Assembly (NCBI RefSeq): GCF_020514115.1
Contig: NZ_VTKZ01000001.1
Coordinates: forward strand, 367,894 to 431,893
Source: Synechococcus sp. MU1642
Lineage (GTDB): Bacteria > Cyanobacteriota > Cyanobacteriia > PCC-6307 > Cyanobiaceae
Direction: 5' to 3'
Length of the DNA stretch: 64,000 nt
The position numbers and the translations under genes were made by a program. Below are positions 52,769 through 60,737 of the stretch, piece after piece. The number at the start of each line of letters is the position of its first letter. Positions within the stretch are counted from its first letter, which is position 1. The notes beneath the pieces were generated by a model that searched no databases, had not been told where the DNA came from, and saw only the letters and a list, made by a program, of their open reading frames with translations.

Positions 52769-55396
52769 TCAGGGCACCAGGTTCACCAGTTTTCCGGGGA
52801 CAACAATCACCCGCCGGGGGGCGGCGCCCTCCAACCACTTTTGGGCGACGTCACTGGCCAGAACCAGCCGTTCCAGCTCCTCCTTGCCGGCGGAGGCAGG
52901 AACCTGCAGTTTGCCCCGCACCTTGCCTTTTACCTGGATCACCACTTCAACGCTGTCTTGCACCAAGGCCGTTGGATCCAGCACCGGCCAGCTTTGACGG
53001 TGCACGCTGCCGCTTCCCCCGAGACGGCTCCAGAACTCCTCTGCCAAATGCGGCGCGAACGGAGCTAGAAGTCGAATCAGCCCCGAAAGAGCCTCCTGAA
53101 GCACAGGAGTACTGAGGGCATCGATGCCTGTGGAGCTGATGGCATTGGAGAGCTTCATTAACTCGGAGATTGCCGTGTTCAGCTGAATCTCGTCACTGAG
53201 ATCCTCGCTGACGGCTTCGATGGCCAGGTGCAGCGCCCGGCGTACGCCGCTGTCGGTATCGCTCAAATCGACCGGCCGTTGTAGCGGCTCGAGTGAGTCG
53301 ATGCGGGCAGCACCCGCCTCAACAAGGCGCCAGAGCCGTTGCAGGAAGCGGAACTGGCCTTCCACATCTGCGTCATCCCACTCCAGATCCTTCTCCGGCG
53401 GTGCCTTGAACAGGATGAACATCCGGGCCGTGTCTGCGCCGTAGCGATCAATCACCGCCGCGGGGTCGACGCCGTTGTACTTCGACTTCGACATCTTCTC
53501 GAACAACACCTCGAGTTTGTCCCCGGTGTTGGGGTCGCGAGGATCCTCCGGATCCGCCACATCCGCTGGAGCGATGTACTTGCCGGTCGTCGCATTGCGG
53601 TAGGTGATGGCTTGCACCATGCCCTGCGTGAGGAGCCGTTCAAACGGTTCGTTGATGTCGATCAGGCCTCGATCCTTCAGTGCCTTGGTGAAGAAGCGTG
53701 CATAAAGCAGGTGCAGGATCGCGTGTTCAATGCCGCCCACGTATTGCTTCACGGGCAACCAGCGGTTCACCGCTTCTTTGCTGAAGGGTTTCTCGGTGTT
53801 GTCGGGATCTGCGAACCGCAGGAAATACCAGGAGGAACACATGAAGGTGTCCATGGTGTCGGTTTCCCGCTTGGCAGGCTTGCCGCAGGTCGGGCAGGCC
53901 ACGTTGACCCAGTCGCTCTGCTGGCTCAGGGGCGAACCTCCCTTGCCGGAGAGATCAATGCCCCGGGGCAGTTCCACCGGCAGCTCTTCGCGCGGCACAG
54001 GAACAGTACCGCAGTCATCGCAGTGGATGACAGGAATTGGGCAGCCCCAGTAGCGCTGCCGCGAGATCAGCCAATCGCGCAGGCGATAGGTGACCTTGCT
54101 GCGGCCCCAACCCTGCTCGGCGCCGTGGCCGGTAATAACGCCCTTGGCCTCGCTGGAGGCGGTGCCATCGAAGGTGCCGGAGTTGATCAGTGTTCCGGCA
54201 TCCGTCCAGGCCTGACCGGCCGCGATGGCTTCAACAGCTCCTTCGGCATCGATCACCTGCTGGATCGGCAGACCATTCGACTGGGCAAAGGCAATGTCGC
54301 GCTGATCGTGGGCCGGCACGCCCATCACGGCGCCTGTGCCGTACTCGGCCAACACGTAATCGGCGATCCACACCGGCAGCACTACCCCCGTCAAGGGGTT
54401 GATCACGTGACTGCCGATGGGCACCCCCCGTTTGGGCCGGTCATCACTGGTGCGTTCGATCGTGCTGAGACGAGCTACCTCCTTGCGGAAGGCCTCCACC
54501 GTCTCCCTCTGTTCCGTGCTGGTGAGGCTGTCCACCAGCTCGTTTTCAGGAGCCAGGACCACATAGCTCGCCCCAGCGAGGGTGTCGGGTCGGGTGGTGA
54601 ACACCGTGATTGTCTGATCCTGTTTCCCTTCAACGCTGAAGTTGATCTCCGCGCCTTCGGAACGGCCGATCCAGTTGGCCTGCATGGTGCGCACCCGTTC
54701 CGGCCAGCCCTTGAGGGCATCCAGGTCGTTGAGTAGTGGTTCGGCGTAGTCGGTGATGCGCAGGAACCATTGGTTCAGCTGGCGTTGTTCCACCAGGGCT
54801 CCGGAGCGCCAGGAGCGGCCTTCACCATCCACCTGCTCATTGGCCAGCACGGTCTGATCAATGGGATCCCAGTTGACGGTGGCGTTCTTGCGATAGGCCA
54901 GCCCCCCTTCGAGGAGTTCAAGGAAAAGCCACTGGGTCCAGCGGTAGTAGTCGCTGTGGCAGGTCGCCTGCTCGCGGCTCCAGTCGATCGACAAGCCAAG
55001 CCGATCCAGCTGCGCCCGCATCTGATCGATGTTGCGGTCGGTCCACTCGCCGGGGTCCACATTGCGTTCGATCGCCGCGTTTTCCGCGGGAAGTCCGAAG
55101 GCATCCCAGCCCATCGGATGCACCACGGCATGGCCCCGCATTCGTTGAACCCGGGCGATCACATCGGTGATTACGTAATTGCGCACATGGCCCATGTGCA
55201 GGCTGCCCGAGGGGTACGGGAACATCGACAGGGCAAAGAAGCCCGTTTTCTCACTGCTTTCTTCGGTGATGTCCACCCCATCTGCCTTCCAGCTCTCCTG
55301 CCAGTGCTTCTCCAGCGCAGCTGGGTCATAACGACCGGTCTGGGCACTGGCGTCGACGGCAGGGTTGGCAGCGTTCACGGATCCAGCGCTCGGCAA
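52769..55396 (-). CDS. leuS: Leucyl-tRNA synthetase
   Basis: Charges tRNA-Leu. The 875-residue class Ia synthetase has the HIGH motif as [10 protein letters not shown] near residue 65 and the KMSKS motif [10 protein letters not shown]. The CP1 editing domain (Thr-Thr-Arg-Pro-Asp-Thr-Leu, and Val-Pro-Ala-His-Asp-Gln-Arg-Asp) and a zinc-ribbon-like insert with two CxxC pairs (Cys-Asp-Asp-Cys, Cys-Pro-Thr-Cys) are present. Its start faces the integrase region, so the core genome ends here. Confidence 0.97.
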   Translation of the reverse strand: MPSAGSVNAANPAVDASAQTGRYDPAALEKHWQESWKADGVDITEESSEKTGFFALSMFPYPSGSLHMGHVRNYVITDVIARVQRMRGHAVVHPMGWDAFGLPAENAAIERNVDPGEWTDRNIDQMRAQLDRLGLSIDWSREQATCHSDYYRWTQWLFLELLEGGLAYRKNATVNWDPIDQTVLANEQVDGEGRSWRSGALVEQRQLNQWFLRITDYAEPLLNDLDALKGWPERVRTMQANWIGRSEGAEINFSVEGKQDQTITVFTTRPDTLAGASYVVLAPENELVDSLTSTEQRETVEAFRKEVARLSTIERTSDDRPKRGVPIGSHVINPLTGVVLPVWIADYVLAEYGTGAVMGVPAHDQRDIAFAQSNGLPIQQVIDAEGAVEAIAAGQAWTDAGTLINSGTFDGTASSEAKGVITGHGAEQGWGRSKVTYRLRDWLISRQRYWGCPIPVIHCDDCGTVPVPREELPVELPRGIDLSGKGGSPLSQQSDWVNVACPTCGKPAKRETDTMDTFMCSSWYFLRFADPDNTEKPFSKEAVNRWLPVKQYVGGIEHAILHLLYARFFTKALKDRGLIDINEPFERLLTQGMVQAITYRNATTGKYIAPADVADPEDPRDPNTGDKLEVLFEKMSKSKYNGVDPAAVIDRYGADTARMFILFKAPPEKDLEWDDADVEGQFRFLQRLWRLVEAGAARIDSLEPLQRPVDLSDTDSGVRRALHLAIEAVSEDLSDEIQLNTAISELMKLSNAISSTGIDALSTPVLQEALSGLIRLLAPFAPHLAEEFWSRLGGSGSVHRQSWPVLDPTALVQDSVEVVIQVKGKVRGKLQVPASAGKEELERLVLASDVAQKWLEGAAPRRVIVVPGKLVNLVP

Positions 55397-55772
55397 GGTT
55401 GCGATCGTGCCACATGCCTGGTGTTCAACCGAGGGAGCTGATCACGCTGATCTGACGACGGTTGATCAACATGGGCCGGCTGCTGCCCGCACGTTCGATG
55501 GAAAGAAATCAAGGGTCCTGCCAGATCAGACGCCCCTAGATGGTCTCCTTTCCCACCACCGCAATGCTGAGGGGAAGCTGTTCACGGATTCTGCTCTGCA
55601 GCAATCGAACCCCGGAAGTCTTGGATCGAGTGGAGATGCCTCCATAGGATTGGGGGGAATACCGGCCACGCATGCTGCAGTTCAGCAAAGATTGGCTGAA
55701 ATCAGCGTATAACTGGGTATTGGGCGTTGAAACCGCTCAATACCAACCAAATACCAACCTTGTTTCAGGTCC
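55397..55772. other. Intergenic region between leuS and the integrase
   Basis: No convincing gene. It should hold the leuS promoter and, at its right end, repeats just before the integrase. A 35-codon plus frame (55540-55647) is open but unlike protein. A short stretch (about 55600-55650) read on the minus strand begins GGAGGCA and contains GGGGTTCGATT, faintly like a tRNA-Ser 5' end and T-loop, but no stems form. If this is an integration scar, that could be a remnant. Confidence 0.5.
55716..55759. promoter_or_regulatory. Inverted repeat and direct repeats next to the integrase start
   Basis: GGTATTGGGCG (55716-55726), a 7-nt loop, then CGCTCAATACC (55734-55744): 10 of 11 positions pair. 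ATACCAACC follows twice (starting 55740 and 55751, an 11-nt period), overlapping the right arm. The block ends 13 nt before the integrase GTG. Such arrangements are typical of recombinase core or arm sites, or of an autoregulatory operator. Confidence 0.55.
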
Positions 55773-57161
55773 GTGCCGCGGATTTCGCAAAAACAGGCTG
55801 TCCTGAATGGGCGAGGAGCAGTTGTTCAGTACGCCTCAGGAAGCAGTGCTGGAGGTTGGTTCTACAGGGAGCTGGTCCCTGGGACTAAGTCCTACAGAAC
55901 AAGGCGCATAGAAGGAGCCCAAACGCTCGAGGAAGCCGTGTCAGCAGCCACTGATGTGGCATTCCAGCTGAACTCCGCTTCAGCAGGCTCTGAAGCGGTT
56001 CTAGGGGGTGTTCTTAGGCAGCGAACCGGAGCTGAGAAGCAACACGTCACTTCCTCAGTCCGCACACCTAGGTCTTTGACCATGGAATCGGCCTTAGGGG
56101 GATTCGAAAAGGAGGAGCTTCTTCGGGTTAAGGCAGGTCACATCACTGAGGAGACCCACCGGAACAAGATCCGAACGCTCAGGAAGCACCTCATCCCTTT
56201 CCTGGAATCCAAGTACGTCGTTCAAACCAATCAGATCAGACCTGACAGCTTTCAGGACTACGCGCTGTGGCGAGCGAATGCGACTCCTTTGAGCATCAAT
56301 CGTGAAATCGTTCAAATCCGTGACTTTCTAAGGAACTATCTGGTCAGGCATCGCCTGATGTCAGCTGAACTCCTGGCTGACAAAGGACTCTTTAGAAAGC
56401 TTCCGATCCGACAGACAGACCTAATGGCAAACCCAGCCATTAACCCTGAGGACTGGAAGTTGATCATTGACTGGATACGTGGTCCATTCCGTAAGGAGGT
56501 GGAAGAGGACTCAAATCACAAGTGGCATTACTGGAGAACTGCTTTCTGGCACTTTGCACTTCTGTTGAAGAACAGCGGTATGTCGCCTGAGGAGGCGATC
56601 AAGCTGAAGTGGAAGCAGATTGAGTTCCGCAATGAACCCAGAAGAACGTCAAGAGGAGGTACCGAAGATTGGATTGTTACCTACATCAATACAGTCAGAT
56701 CAAAGACAAAGCAGGTAAGGGAGATCCCTTGCAATCAGGGGAGAGAATTACAGCGATGGCTTGAGTTCCAACGTCAGTATATCAAGGACAACAACATTTC
56801 AACAGAGATAACTTTGGATACGCATGTGTTTGGACAGCCAATGAAAGATTGGCGGCCTTGGGAACGGAATCAATTTGGTAAAGCATGGATAAAGGCAAGG
56901 AATGCCGTAGGTACACAGCTCAAGGGCCACAAGTTTTCAAAAAAACTTTATACGCTTTATTCATTGCGATCTACTTTCATCGAAGATCATCTTGTTAAAG
57001 GTACTGACATCTTTTTGTTGTCGAGGATTGCTGGTCACGACGTGAAGATCCTTCAACGTCACTACGAAAGAATGGACATCCGATTGAGGTCGCGAGAAAT
57101 TACACAGATTGAATTTGGCAAAACCAGGGATGAGTCACTGCTAATAAATCACTTTGAATAG
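55773..57161 (+). CDS. Tyrosine recombinase / phage-type integrase
   Basis: A 462-residue site-specific recombinase. N-terminal arm-binding-like part to about 100, SAM-like core-binding domain about 110-210, catalytic domain about 225-445. Visible catalytic residues: Arg399 in Tyr-Ser-Leu-Arg-Ser-Thr-Phe (Tyr replaces the usual His of His-x-x-Arg), His422 in Ile-Ala-Gly-His-Asp, nucleophile Tyr431 in Arg-His-Tyr-Glu-Arg-Met. The first Arg is expected in Gly-x-Arg but reads Ser-Gly-Met-Ser (Ser271). GTG start with a weak ribosome-binding site. It is divergent from leuS and marks the island edge. Confidence 0.88.
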   Translation: MPRISQKQAVLNGRGAVVQYASGSSAGGWFYRELVPGTKSYRTRRIEGAQTLEEAVSAATDVAFQLNSASAGSEAVLGGVLRQRTGAEKQHVTSSVRTPRSLTMESALGGFEKEELLRVKAGHITEETHRNKIRTLRKHLIPFLESKYVVQTNQIRPDSFQDYALWRANATPLSINREIVQIRDFLRNYLVRHRLMSAELLADKGLFRKLPIRQTDLMANPAINPEDWKLIIDWIRGPFRKEVEEDSNHKWHYWRTAFWHFALLLKNSGMSPEEAIKLKWKQIEFRNEPRRTSRGGTEDWIVTYINTVRSKTKQVREIPCNQGRELQRWLEFQRQYIKDNNISTEITLDTHVFGQPMKDWRPWERNQFGKAWIKARNAVGTQLKGHKFSKKLYTLYSLRSTFIEDHLVKGTDIFLLSRIAGHDVKILQRHYERMDIRLRSREITQIEFGKTRDESLLINHFE

Positions 57162-57214
57162 ATCCGGCTAAGAATCCCCTCTAAGGCGCCTTATATAGCG
57201 CGAAGGCCGAATCC

Positions 57215-57391
57215 CTATCCACGCTCACCATGAAGCCCTACAGTTGCTTCTATAGGCTTCTCAGCATCACATTTATCAAGAGCAATTATCTCTGCATAAA
57301 ACAGTGCCATGACGCCAACAATGCAAGCTGAAATTGCAGCTACTGTGCCGGTCTGCGTGAGGAACAGTGTGAAGAGTAGTTCGTTAAGCAT
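57215..57391 (-). CDS. Small membrane protein (58 aa)
   Basis: ATG at 57389-57391 is preceded on the minus strand by GGAGGG, a strong ribosome-binding site 4 nt upstream, which decides the start over an upstream in-frame Met. The protein has one long hydrophobic stretch (residues about 3-35, Leu/Ala/Ile/Val with Gly) and a soluble charged tail. No family recognised. It faces the integrase, and a perfect palindrome AAGGCGCCTT (57183-57192) lies between the two stops. Confidence 0.68.
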   Translation of the reverse strand: MLNELLFTLFLTQTGTVAAISACIVGVMALFYAEIIALDKCDAEKPIEATVGLHGERG

Positions 57392-57470
57392 TGATCCCTC
57401 CATCTCTCTGGATTCTTTCTACTGCTGCTCATGTGGGAGGTGAAGTTCGCATTATCGAACCGATCCGTCA

Positions 57471-57757
57471 TGTTTGCAGGGAGAAAGCAATAAACGGTCT
57501 ATACAGGAAGAGCCAGCTCCCTGCCTTTTATAGGTAGAAGCGATCCCCGGTCTATAGAGGAAGAAGTGCCCCTCAGTGTATACGGAGACAAGTGATCCAC
57601 TATGTATACAGAGGGAGATGAGCACCTTTATATAAGGGAGAGTCGACCCCTGCCGTATACCGGGAGAAGCGATCCCACATGTATAGAGGGAGAAGCAATC
57701 CCTGCCTTAGACAGGGGGGAAGCTCAATAGGACAGGTATACAGAGAGAAAGACAGTC
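57471..57757. repeat. Degenerate 26-bp tandem repeat array with internal inverted repeats
   Basis: About eleven head-to-tail units starting near 57471, 57497, 57527, 57550, 57578, 57604, 57629, 57655, 57681, 57707 and 57736, period mostly 25-29 nt. Consensus: GTATACAGGGAGAAG, then a 1-3 nt variable part, then GATCCCTGCC. Many units contain GTATAC, itself a palindrome, and GGGA...TCCC arms around about 7 nt (best in the units at 57655 and 57681). Units are contiguous with no spacers, and 26 is not a multiple of 3, so it is neither CRISPR nor coding. No cas gene is near. Confidence 0.85.
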
Positions 57758-57772
57758 AAGGAAATGACTTAA

Positions 57773-57812
57773 ACACGCTTACTCTCTTGTTCCATAAGAG
57801 AACAAGCCGTGT
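57773..57812. other. Hairpin after the repeat array
   Basis: ACACG (57773-57777) and CGTGT (57808-57812) form outer pairs; CTTGTTC (57786-57792) and GAACAAG (57800-57806) form a perfect 7-bp inner stem with a 7-nt loop. There is no T-run, so it is not a standard terminator. It separates the 26-bp array from the ACTGAAC repeats. Confidence 0.5.
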
Positions 57813-57856
57813 AAGTACGGACCACAAACGACACATCTACTTATTGATATTAGATT

Positions 57857-57952
57857 ACTGAACGAAATTCTTTTGATTACGACTGAACAACTACTTATCA
57901 ATTCTTAGATGACTGAACATCATTAACTACAACACACGACTAATGACTGAAC
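57857..57952 (+). repeat. Four ACTGAAC repeats leading into a TGA-split gene
   Basis: ACTGAAC occurs at 57857, 57882, 57912 and 57946, within similar flanks (TTAGATTACTGAAC, GATTACGACTGAAC, TTAGATGACTGAAC, CTAATGACTGAAC). The third and fourth copies include ATGACTGAAC, and the fourth contains the start codon of the next gene. Spacing is 25, 30 and 34 nt. Either regulator sites or decayed duplications of a 5' end. Confidence 0.55.
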
Positions 57953-58116
57953 CAATCGCTAACCTAAATGATGCCTTTGATCTCTTCTTTGAAGGAGGCA
58001 CTGTCCGACTTTGACTAAAAGAGGGGATCACCCGCGAGACTCTGCTTGATGAAAAGCTCGACAAGTTGAAGTTTCTAATCCCAGAGAATCCTGTTCATAA
58101 TAACTATAAGATCTAG
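57943..58116 (+). pseudogene. Small gene interrupted by an in-frame TGA
   Basis: ATG 57943 starts Met-Thr-Glu-Pro-Ile-Ala-Asn-Leu-Asn-Asp-Ala-Phe-Asp-Leu-Phe-Phe-Glu-Gly-Gly, meets TGA at codon 24 (58012-58014), and continues in the same frame for 33 codons: Leu-Lys-Glu-Gly-Ile-Thr-Arg-Glu-Thr-Leu-Leu-Asp-Glu-Lys-Leu, ending Asn-Asn-Tyr-Lys-Ile and TAG. Both halves look like one helical protein. A single CGA-to-TGA change would explain it; read-through is the alternative. No family recognised. Confidence 0.6.
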
Positions 58117-58119
58117 GAA

Positions 58120-58542
58120 TTAGTCGCTTCTTCTTTTTCGTGGCTTAACCCACTTAGCAATTAAAGCCCTGAAGATCCAGTTTCGATCAATTTTCCATCG
58201 ATCGATTCGTTCTGTTCTCTCCTTTCTTTCTTGGTGCTGTATCTCACGACCATGGAAGGCATCAAACCATGATGCAGGCTTATAGCCCTTGACCTTTTCG
58301 TGTTTCTCTCGGAGTTGATCAATCAGATCATGATATTCACGTTGCGTGTATCCAATCTCCTGCAATAACCAGCAGATTTCTGCCAAGCTCTGCTCAGGTG
58401 TATAAGGACCAAAGACTTCCGTCTTGCCAGCTGGGGTGCAATAGCTGCAGTGTTCATCAAGCAGCTCCCTTAATGCATAGTTGAAATCGTCTTCGTGACC
58501 GTAGGGCTGACCCTTGAATCCCACTAAATAGAGAAAGCCCAC
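58120..58542 (-). CDS. Hypothetical protein of the island
   Basis: A 140-residue soluble protein, start GTG 58542 placed 3 nt after the stop of the upstream membrane-protein gene, so the two are probably co-translated. Features: Gly-Phe-Lys-Gly-Gln-Pro-Tyr-Gly-His-Glu-Asp near the start, Cys-Ser-Tyr-Cys around residue 34, then a highly charged helical half (Glu-Arg-Lys-Glu-Arg-Thr-Glu-Arg) and a basic Arg-Lys-Arg-Arg end. A zinc or nucleic-acid role is conceivable but unsupported. Its stop lies 3 nt after the TGA-split gene on the other strand. Confidence 0.65.
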   Translation of the reverse strand: MGFLYLVGFKGQPYGHEDDFNYALRELLDEHCSYCTPAGKTEVFGPYTPEQSLAEICWLLQEIGYTQREYHDLIDQLREKHEKVKGYKPASWFDAFHGREIQHQERKERTERIDRWKIDRNWIFRALIAKWVKPRKRRSD

Positions 58543-58545
58543 GAC

Positions 58546-58695
58546 TTAGCCACCTCGCTCAACAGTTGAAGGTCTCCTCAACTCATCCTTAACGAACCCA
58601 GCAACTCCGGCAACCAATGGAATCGTCATCCCAGCAACAGCAAGCAAAGCCATGGCTTGGATGAACCATTTTGGTGAGAGTGGTTTGTCTTCCAT
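58546..58695 (-). CDS. Small membrane protein (49 aa)
   Basis: ATG at 58693-58695, TAA at 58546-58548. One hydrophobic helix (about residues 12-34, Met-Ala-Leu-Leu-Ala-Val-Ala-Gly-Met-Thr-Ile-Pro) between a Lys/Trp-containing start and a charged tail Lys-Asp-Glu-Leu-Arg-Arg. It lies 3 nt after the nuclease-like gene and just before the 140-residue hypothetical, forming a three-gene run. Too short for common length cut-offs. No family recognised. Confidence 0.62.
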   Translation of the reverse strand: MEDKPLSPKWFIQAMALLAVAGMTIPLVAGVAGFVKDELRRPSTVERGG

Positions 58696-58698
58696 CAA

Positions 58699-59571
58699 TC
58701 AGTTTGTCCTGATTTCATATGCACTTCTAAGCAGGTGAAGAAGTGCCTCTCTCTTTTGCTCAAGATCATTCTCCGTAACCCGGATTCTGTATTGCTTCCA
58801 TCGTGAATCGTAATCGAGGCAATCAAGTTCAGCGGATTCAATAAACTGATCATTCTCTTGTGACTTTGGAATCTTGATATCCGCTCTTAATACTGATTTC
58901 TGCGGTCTGCAGATCGCAAAATTATTTGCTCTTCCATCAATCCAAAATCCCATATAGTGCTTGTTATAACTGAACTCCGTAGAGCTAGGCAGGAACTCTG
59001 AGCATATCACCAGTATCTTGTCGGCTAATGAGATCGTTTTCCTGCTACCTCGGTTCTCCCAATAAGAGCGATCAGTTATTGGGGCAACTTCTTCGTCATC
59101 GTCTACAAATCCTCTTGAGACAGTGTCCAGGACAGTGGTGAAGTGCAAGCCCACTCCTTCTCCTGTCTCAATAGCACTGAATTGAATAGCCATAATTGGG
59201 ATATGACCATTGAAGAGACTAATTACATTGAGGAATCGACTTGTTATGTCCTCGGCAACTATTACAGCTGTGTGATCGTATTGAGGATACCTTTTTCTTT
59301 CAATATCCCAATATTCGATAGTTCTAATTATGTGTGATTCATCTGAGGCTCCCAGTTGGATTTCCACCTCATAGCGGCCATGACCATCCGCTTCTTGCAG
59401 CAGTAGATCTAGTCGGCCTGCATTCCGGTGGACCCTCTCTTTGTCTTTGAGAACGACATCGCCAATTCCCAAGATTGATGGGTCCTCAGCAATGACATCC
59501 TGTACCCAACGCTCATTTAGCGATGGGTGGTTCTTGAGCTGTATTTGACGGAGCTTGACGTGCTGCATCAA
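58699..59571 (-). CDS. PD-(D/E)XK nuclease-like protein
   Basis: A 290-residue soluble protein. The region about residues 25-85 has Ile-Ala-Glu-Asp-Pro-Ser-Ile-Leu-Gly, then Gly-Arg-Leu-Asp-Leu-Leu-Leu-Gln-Glu, and after a turn Arg-Tyr-Glu-Val-Glu-Ile-Gln-Leu-Gly: the Asp and Glu-x-x spacing of a PD-(D/E)XK core, though the last position is Gln rather than Lys (Glu-Ile-Gln). The N-terminal Asn-Glu-Arg-Trp-Val-Gln-Asp-Val-Ile resembles NucS-type proteins. It could act in DNA repair, restriction or anti-phage defence. Lower GC than core genes. First of three minus-strand island genes. Confidence 0.65.
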   Translation of the reverse strand: MMQHVKLRQIQLKNHPSLNERWVQDVIAEDPSILGIGDVVLKDKERVHRNAGRLDLLLQEADGHGRYEVEIQLGASDESHIIRTIEYWDIERKRYPQYDHTAVIVAEDITSRFLNVISLFNGHIPIMAIQFSAIETGEGVGLHFTTVLDTVSRGFVDDDEEVAPITDRSYWENRGSRKTISLADKILVICSEFLPSSTEFSYNKHYMGFWIDGRANNFAICRPQKSVLRADIKIPKSQENDQFIESAELDCLDYDSRWKQYRIRVTENDLEQKREALLHLLRSAYEIRTN

Positions 59572-59698
59572 GAAGACCCACTTGAACTCATTTTGATGCT
59601 TTGACCGCCGGATTTATCGCTCCTGAAATCCGACAGAAATTTCTGAACCCCTTTTACGTATAGACACGGCCGCAAACCTCCCCCATAACCCCTCCGAT

Positions 59699-59977
59699 CT
59701 ACGGCTCAGCAGAAGCTCCCCAGCAAGGTTCCACTTGTTGCCAGCCAACGCGATGCAACTCCTTCCAGAGCTGCTCTGTCATGTCTTCGGATTCAGTGCT
59801 TCAAACCCAATCATCTGAGTACTGCGTCCTTTTGGCTGTCATCACAGCGTTGTCCTCTTCGAGGTGCTCTGCTGCCCACATGCCTTTGACCTCATGGCAG
59901 ACGCCTTCTCGGTCGCAAACCCTGTAGAGCTCGAAGCCCTCTGGAGCGGTGGTGAGTTTGGTCTTGGTCCCTTTCAT
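59699..59977 (-). pseudogene. Small gene interrupted by an in-frame TGA, DUF1651-like end
   Basis: ATG 59977, with AGAGG just upstream, encodes 58 residues (Phe-Glu-Leu-Tyr-Arg-Val-Cys-Asp-Arg-Glu-Gly-Val-Cys, then Gly-Met-Trp-Ala-Ala-Glu-His-Leu-Glu-Glu) to TGA at 59801-59803. The same frame then runs another 33 codons: Ser-Thr-Glu-Ser-Glu-Asp-Met-Thr-Glu-Gln-Leu-Trp-Lys-Glu-Leu, His-Arg-Val-Gly-Trp-Gln-Gln-Val-Glu-Pro-Cys-Trp. That end resembles DUF1651 proteins of marine picocyanobacteria. The short form may also be functional by itself. Confidence 0.6.
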
Positions 59978-60202
59978 GCCTCTATCTTTGCTAACCCAAC
60001 AAATAGGCGGCAAATCGAGTCCCGTATGGGCAAGTTGAGACAAAAAGTTCAGGTCGTTACATATCCTTGGGTGGCTTAATGATCCGGGTTGCAGCAGGTA
60101 ACGCTGCTCTAGCGAGGGTCAACCGAACTTCAAGCGTCGGTTTTACCCATTGCAGTTCACGTGTACTACTGTTTACCTGGTAGGGCGCGACGAGAAAAGC
60201 GG

Positions 60203-60466
60203 ATGTCGGTTGATCATTCGGTCGTCACAGAACAGCCAAGCCGCGACCCACTGTTCCTGCATGTCAAAGCAGGGATGACCGTGATCGTTGAAGAGAACGG
60301 TGAATGGTGGATGGGTGATGTCGTGTTTGTTGAAGGTGGAGCAAGGAACGTCAAGGTTCCGACCCTCTTTCAAGTGGCAAACGTGGACTCCGGTGTGATC
60401 CGTTGGATCAACGCTGATCTGGTGACACATATCGTCCCCAGAATCCACGAACCAGTGGCGGCCTAA
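60203..60466 (+). CDS. DUF3104 family protein
   Basis: An 87-residue protein that I recognise as DUF3104, a family of marine picocyanobacteria. Core: Phe-Leu-His-Val-Lys-Ala-Gly-Met-Thr-Val-Ile-Val-Glu, Glu-Trp-Trp-Met-Gly-Asp-Val, Gly-Gly-Ala-Arg-Asn-Val-Lys-Val-Pro-Thr-Leu-Phe-Gln-Val-Ala, and Trp-Ile-Asn-Ala-Asp-Leu-Val-Thr. All-beta and SH3-like by pattern. Start at Met 60203. Function unknown. Upstream 59978-60202 has no gene and likely holds its promoter. Confidence 0.8.
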   Translation: MSVDHSVVTEQPSRDPLFLHVKAGMTVIVEENGEWWMGDVVFVEGGARNVKVPTLFQVANVDSGVIRWINADLVTHIVPRIHEPVAA

Positions 60467-60600
60467 CTGTCCCCATACAGGGGTTTTGGCACTCATCAAA
60501 GAAGAGGAGATTGAACAAGTCAAAGGAGTGCTTGCAGCTCTGATGACCGTCGAGCGAAAGCCCTGAACTGAGCGACAGGTCTTTCGTGCTGATGCTGAGG

Positions 60601-60636
60601 AGACCCCGGGAGCCGTCACTCTCCTGGGTCTTTTCT
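60601..60636 (+). terminator. Rho-independent terminator
   Basis: AGACCC (60601-60606) pairs with GGGTCT (60626-60631) through a further partly paired GC-rich inner stem, followed by TTTT. It sits about 135 nt after the DUF3104 stop and before the next small gene. Confidence 0.7.
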
Positions 60637-60737
60637 TTGGCCTGGTGAGTCACATCACTCCAAGGGTCTGATGTGAACGCTGACCTTGTATCAAATGACG
60701 TGCACAGGGGTCTGAAAACGCCGTTAGCGTTGTCGTC

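Noticed and set aside
52576..53115. Long plus-strand frames across pgi and leuS (also 53339-54736)
   Set aside because: Shadow frames of GC-rich leuS on the other strand; they lack coherent protein features.
55600..55650. tRNA-Ser-like fragment on the minus strand
   Set aside because: GGAGGCA and a GGTTCGATT-like T-loop are present, but acceptor, anticodon and T stems do not pair; at most a remnant.
57471..57757. CRISPR array
   Set aside because: Units are contiguous with no unique spacers, units are too degenerate, and no cas gene is present; the Cas4-like protein at 62398 is a stand-alone nuclease.
57679..57861. 60-codon plus-strand frame across the repeat array
   Set aside because: It is made from repeat sequence of 26-nt period, lacks a ribosome-binding site and is rich in improbable residues.
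60486..60566. 26-codon frame (TTG start) after the DUF3104 gene
   Set aside because: Protein-like helix but very short with a non-ATG start and only a weak upstream AGGGG; not enough support.
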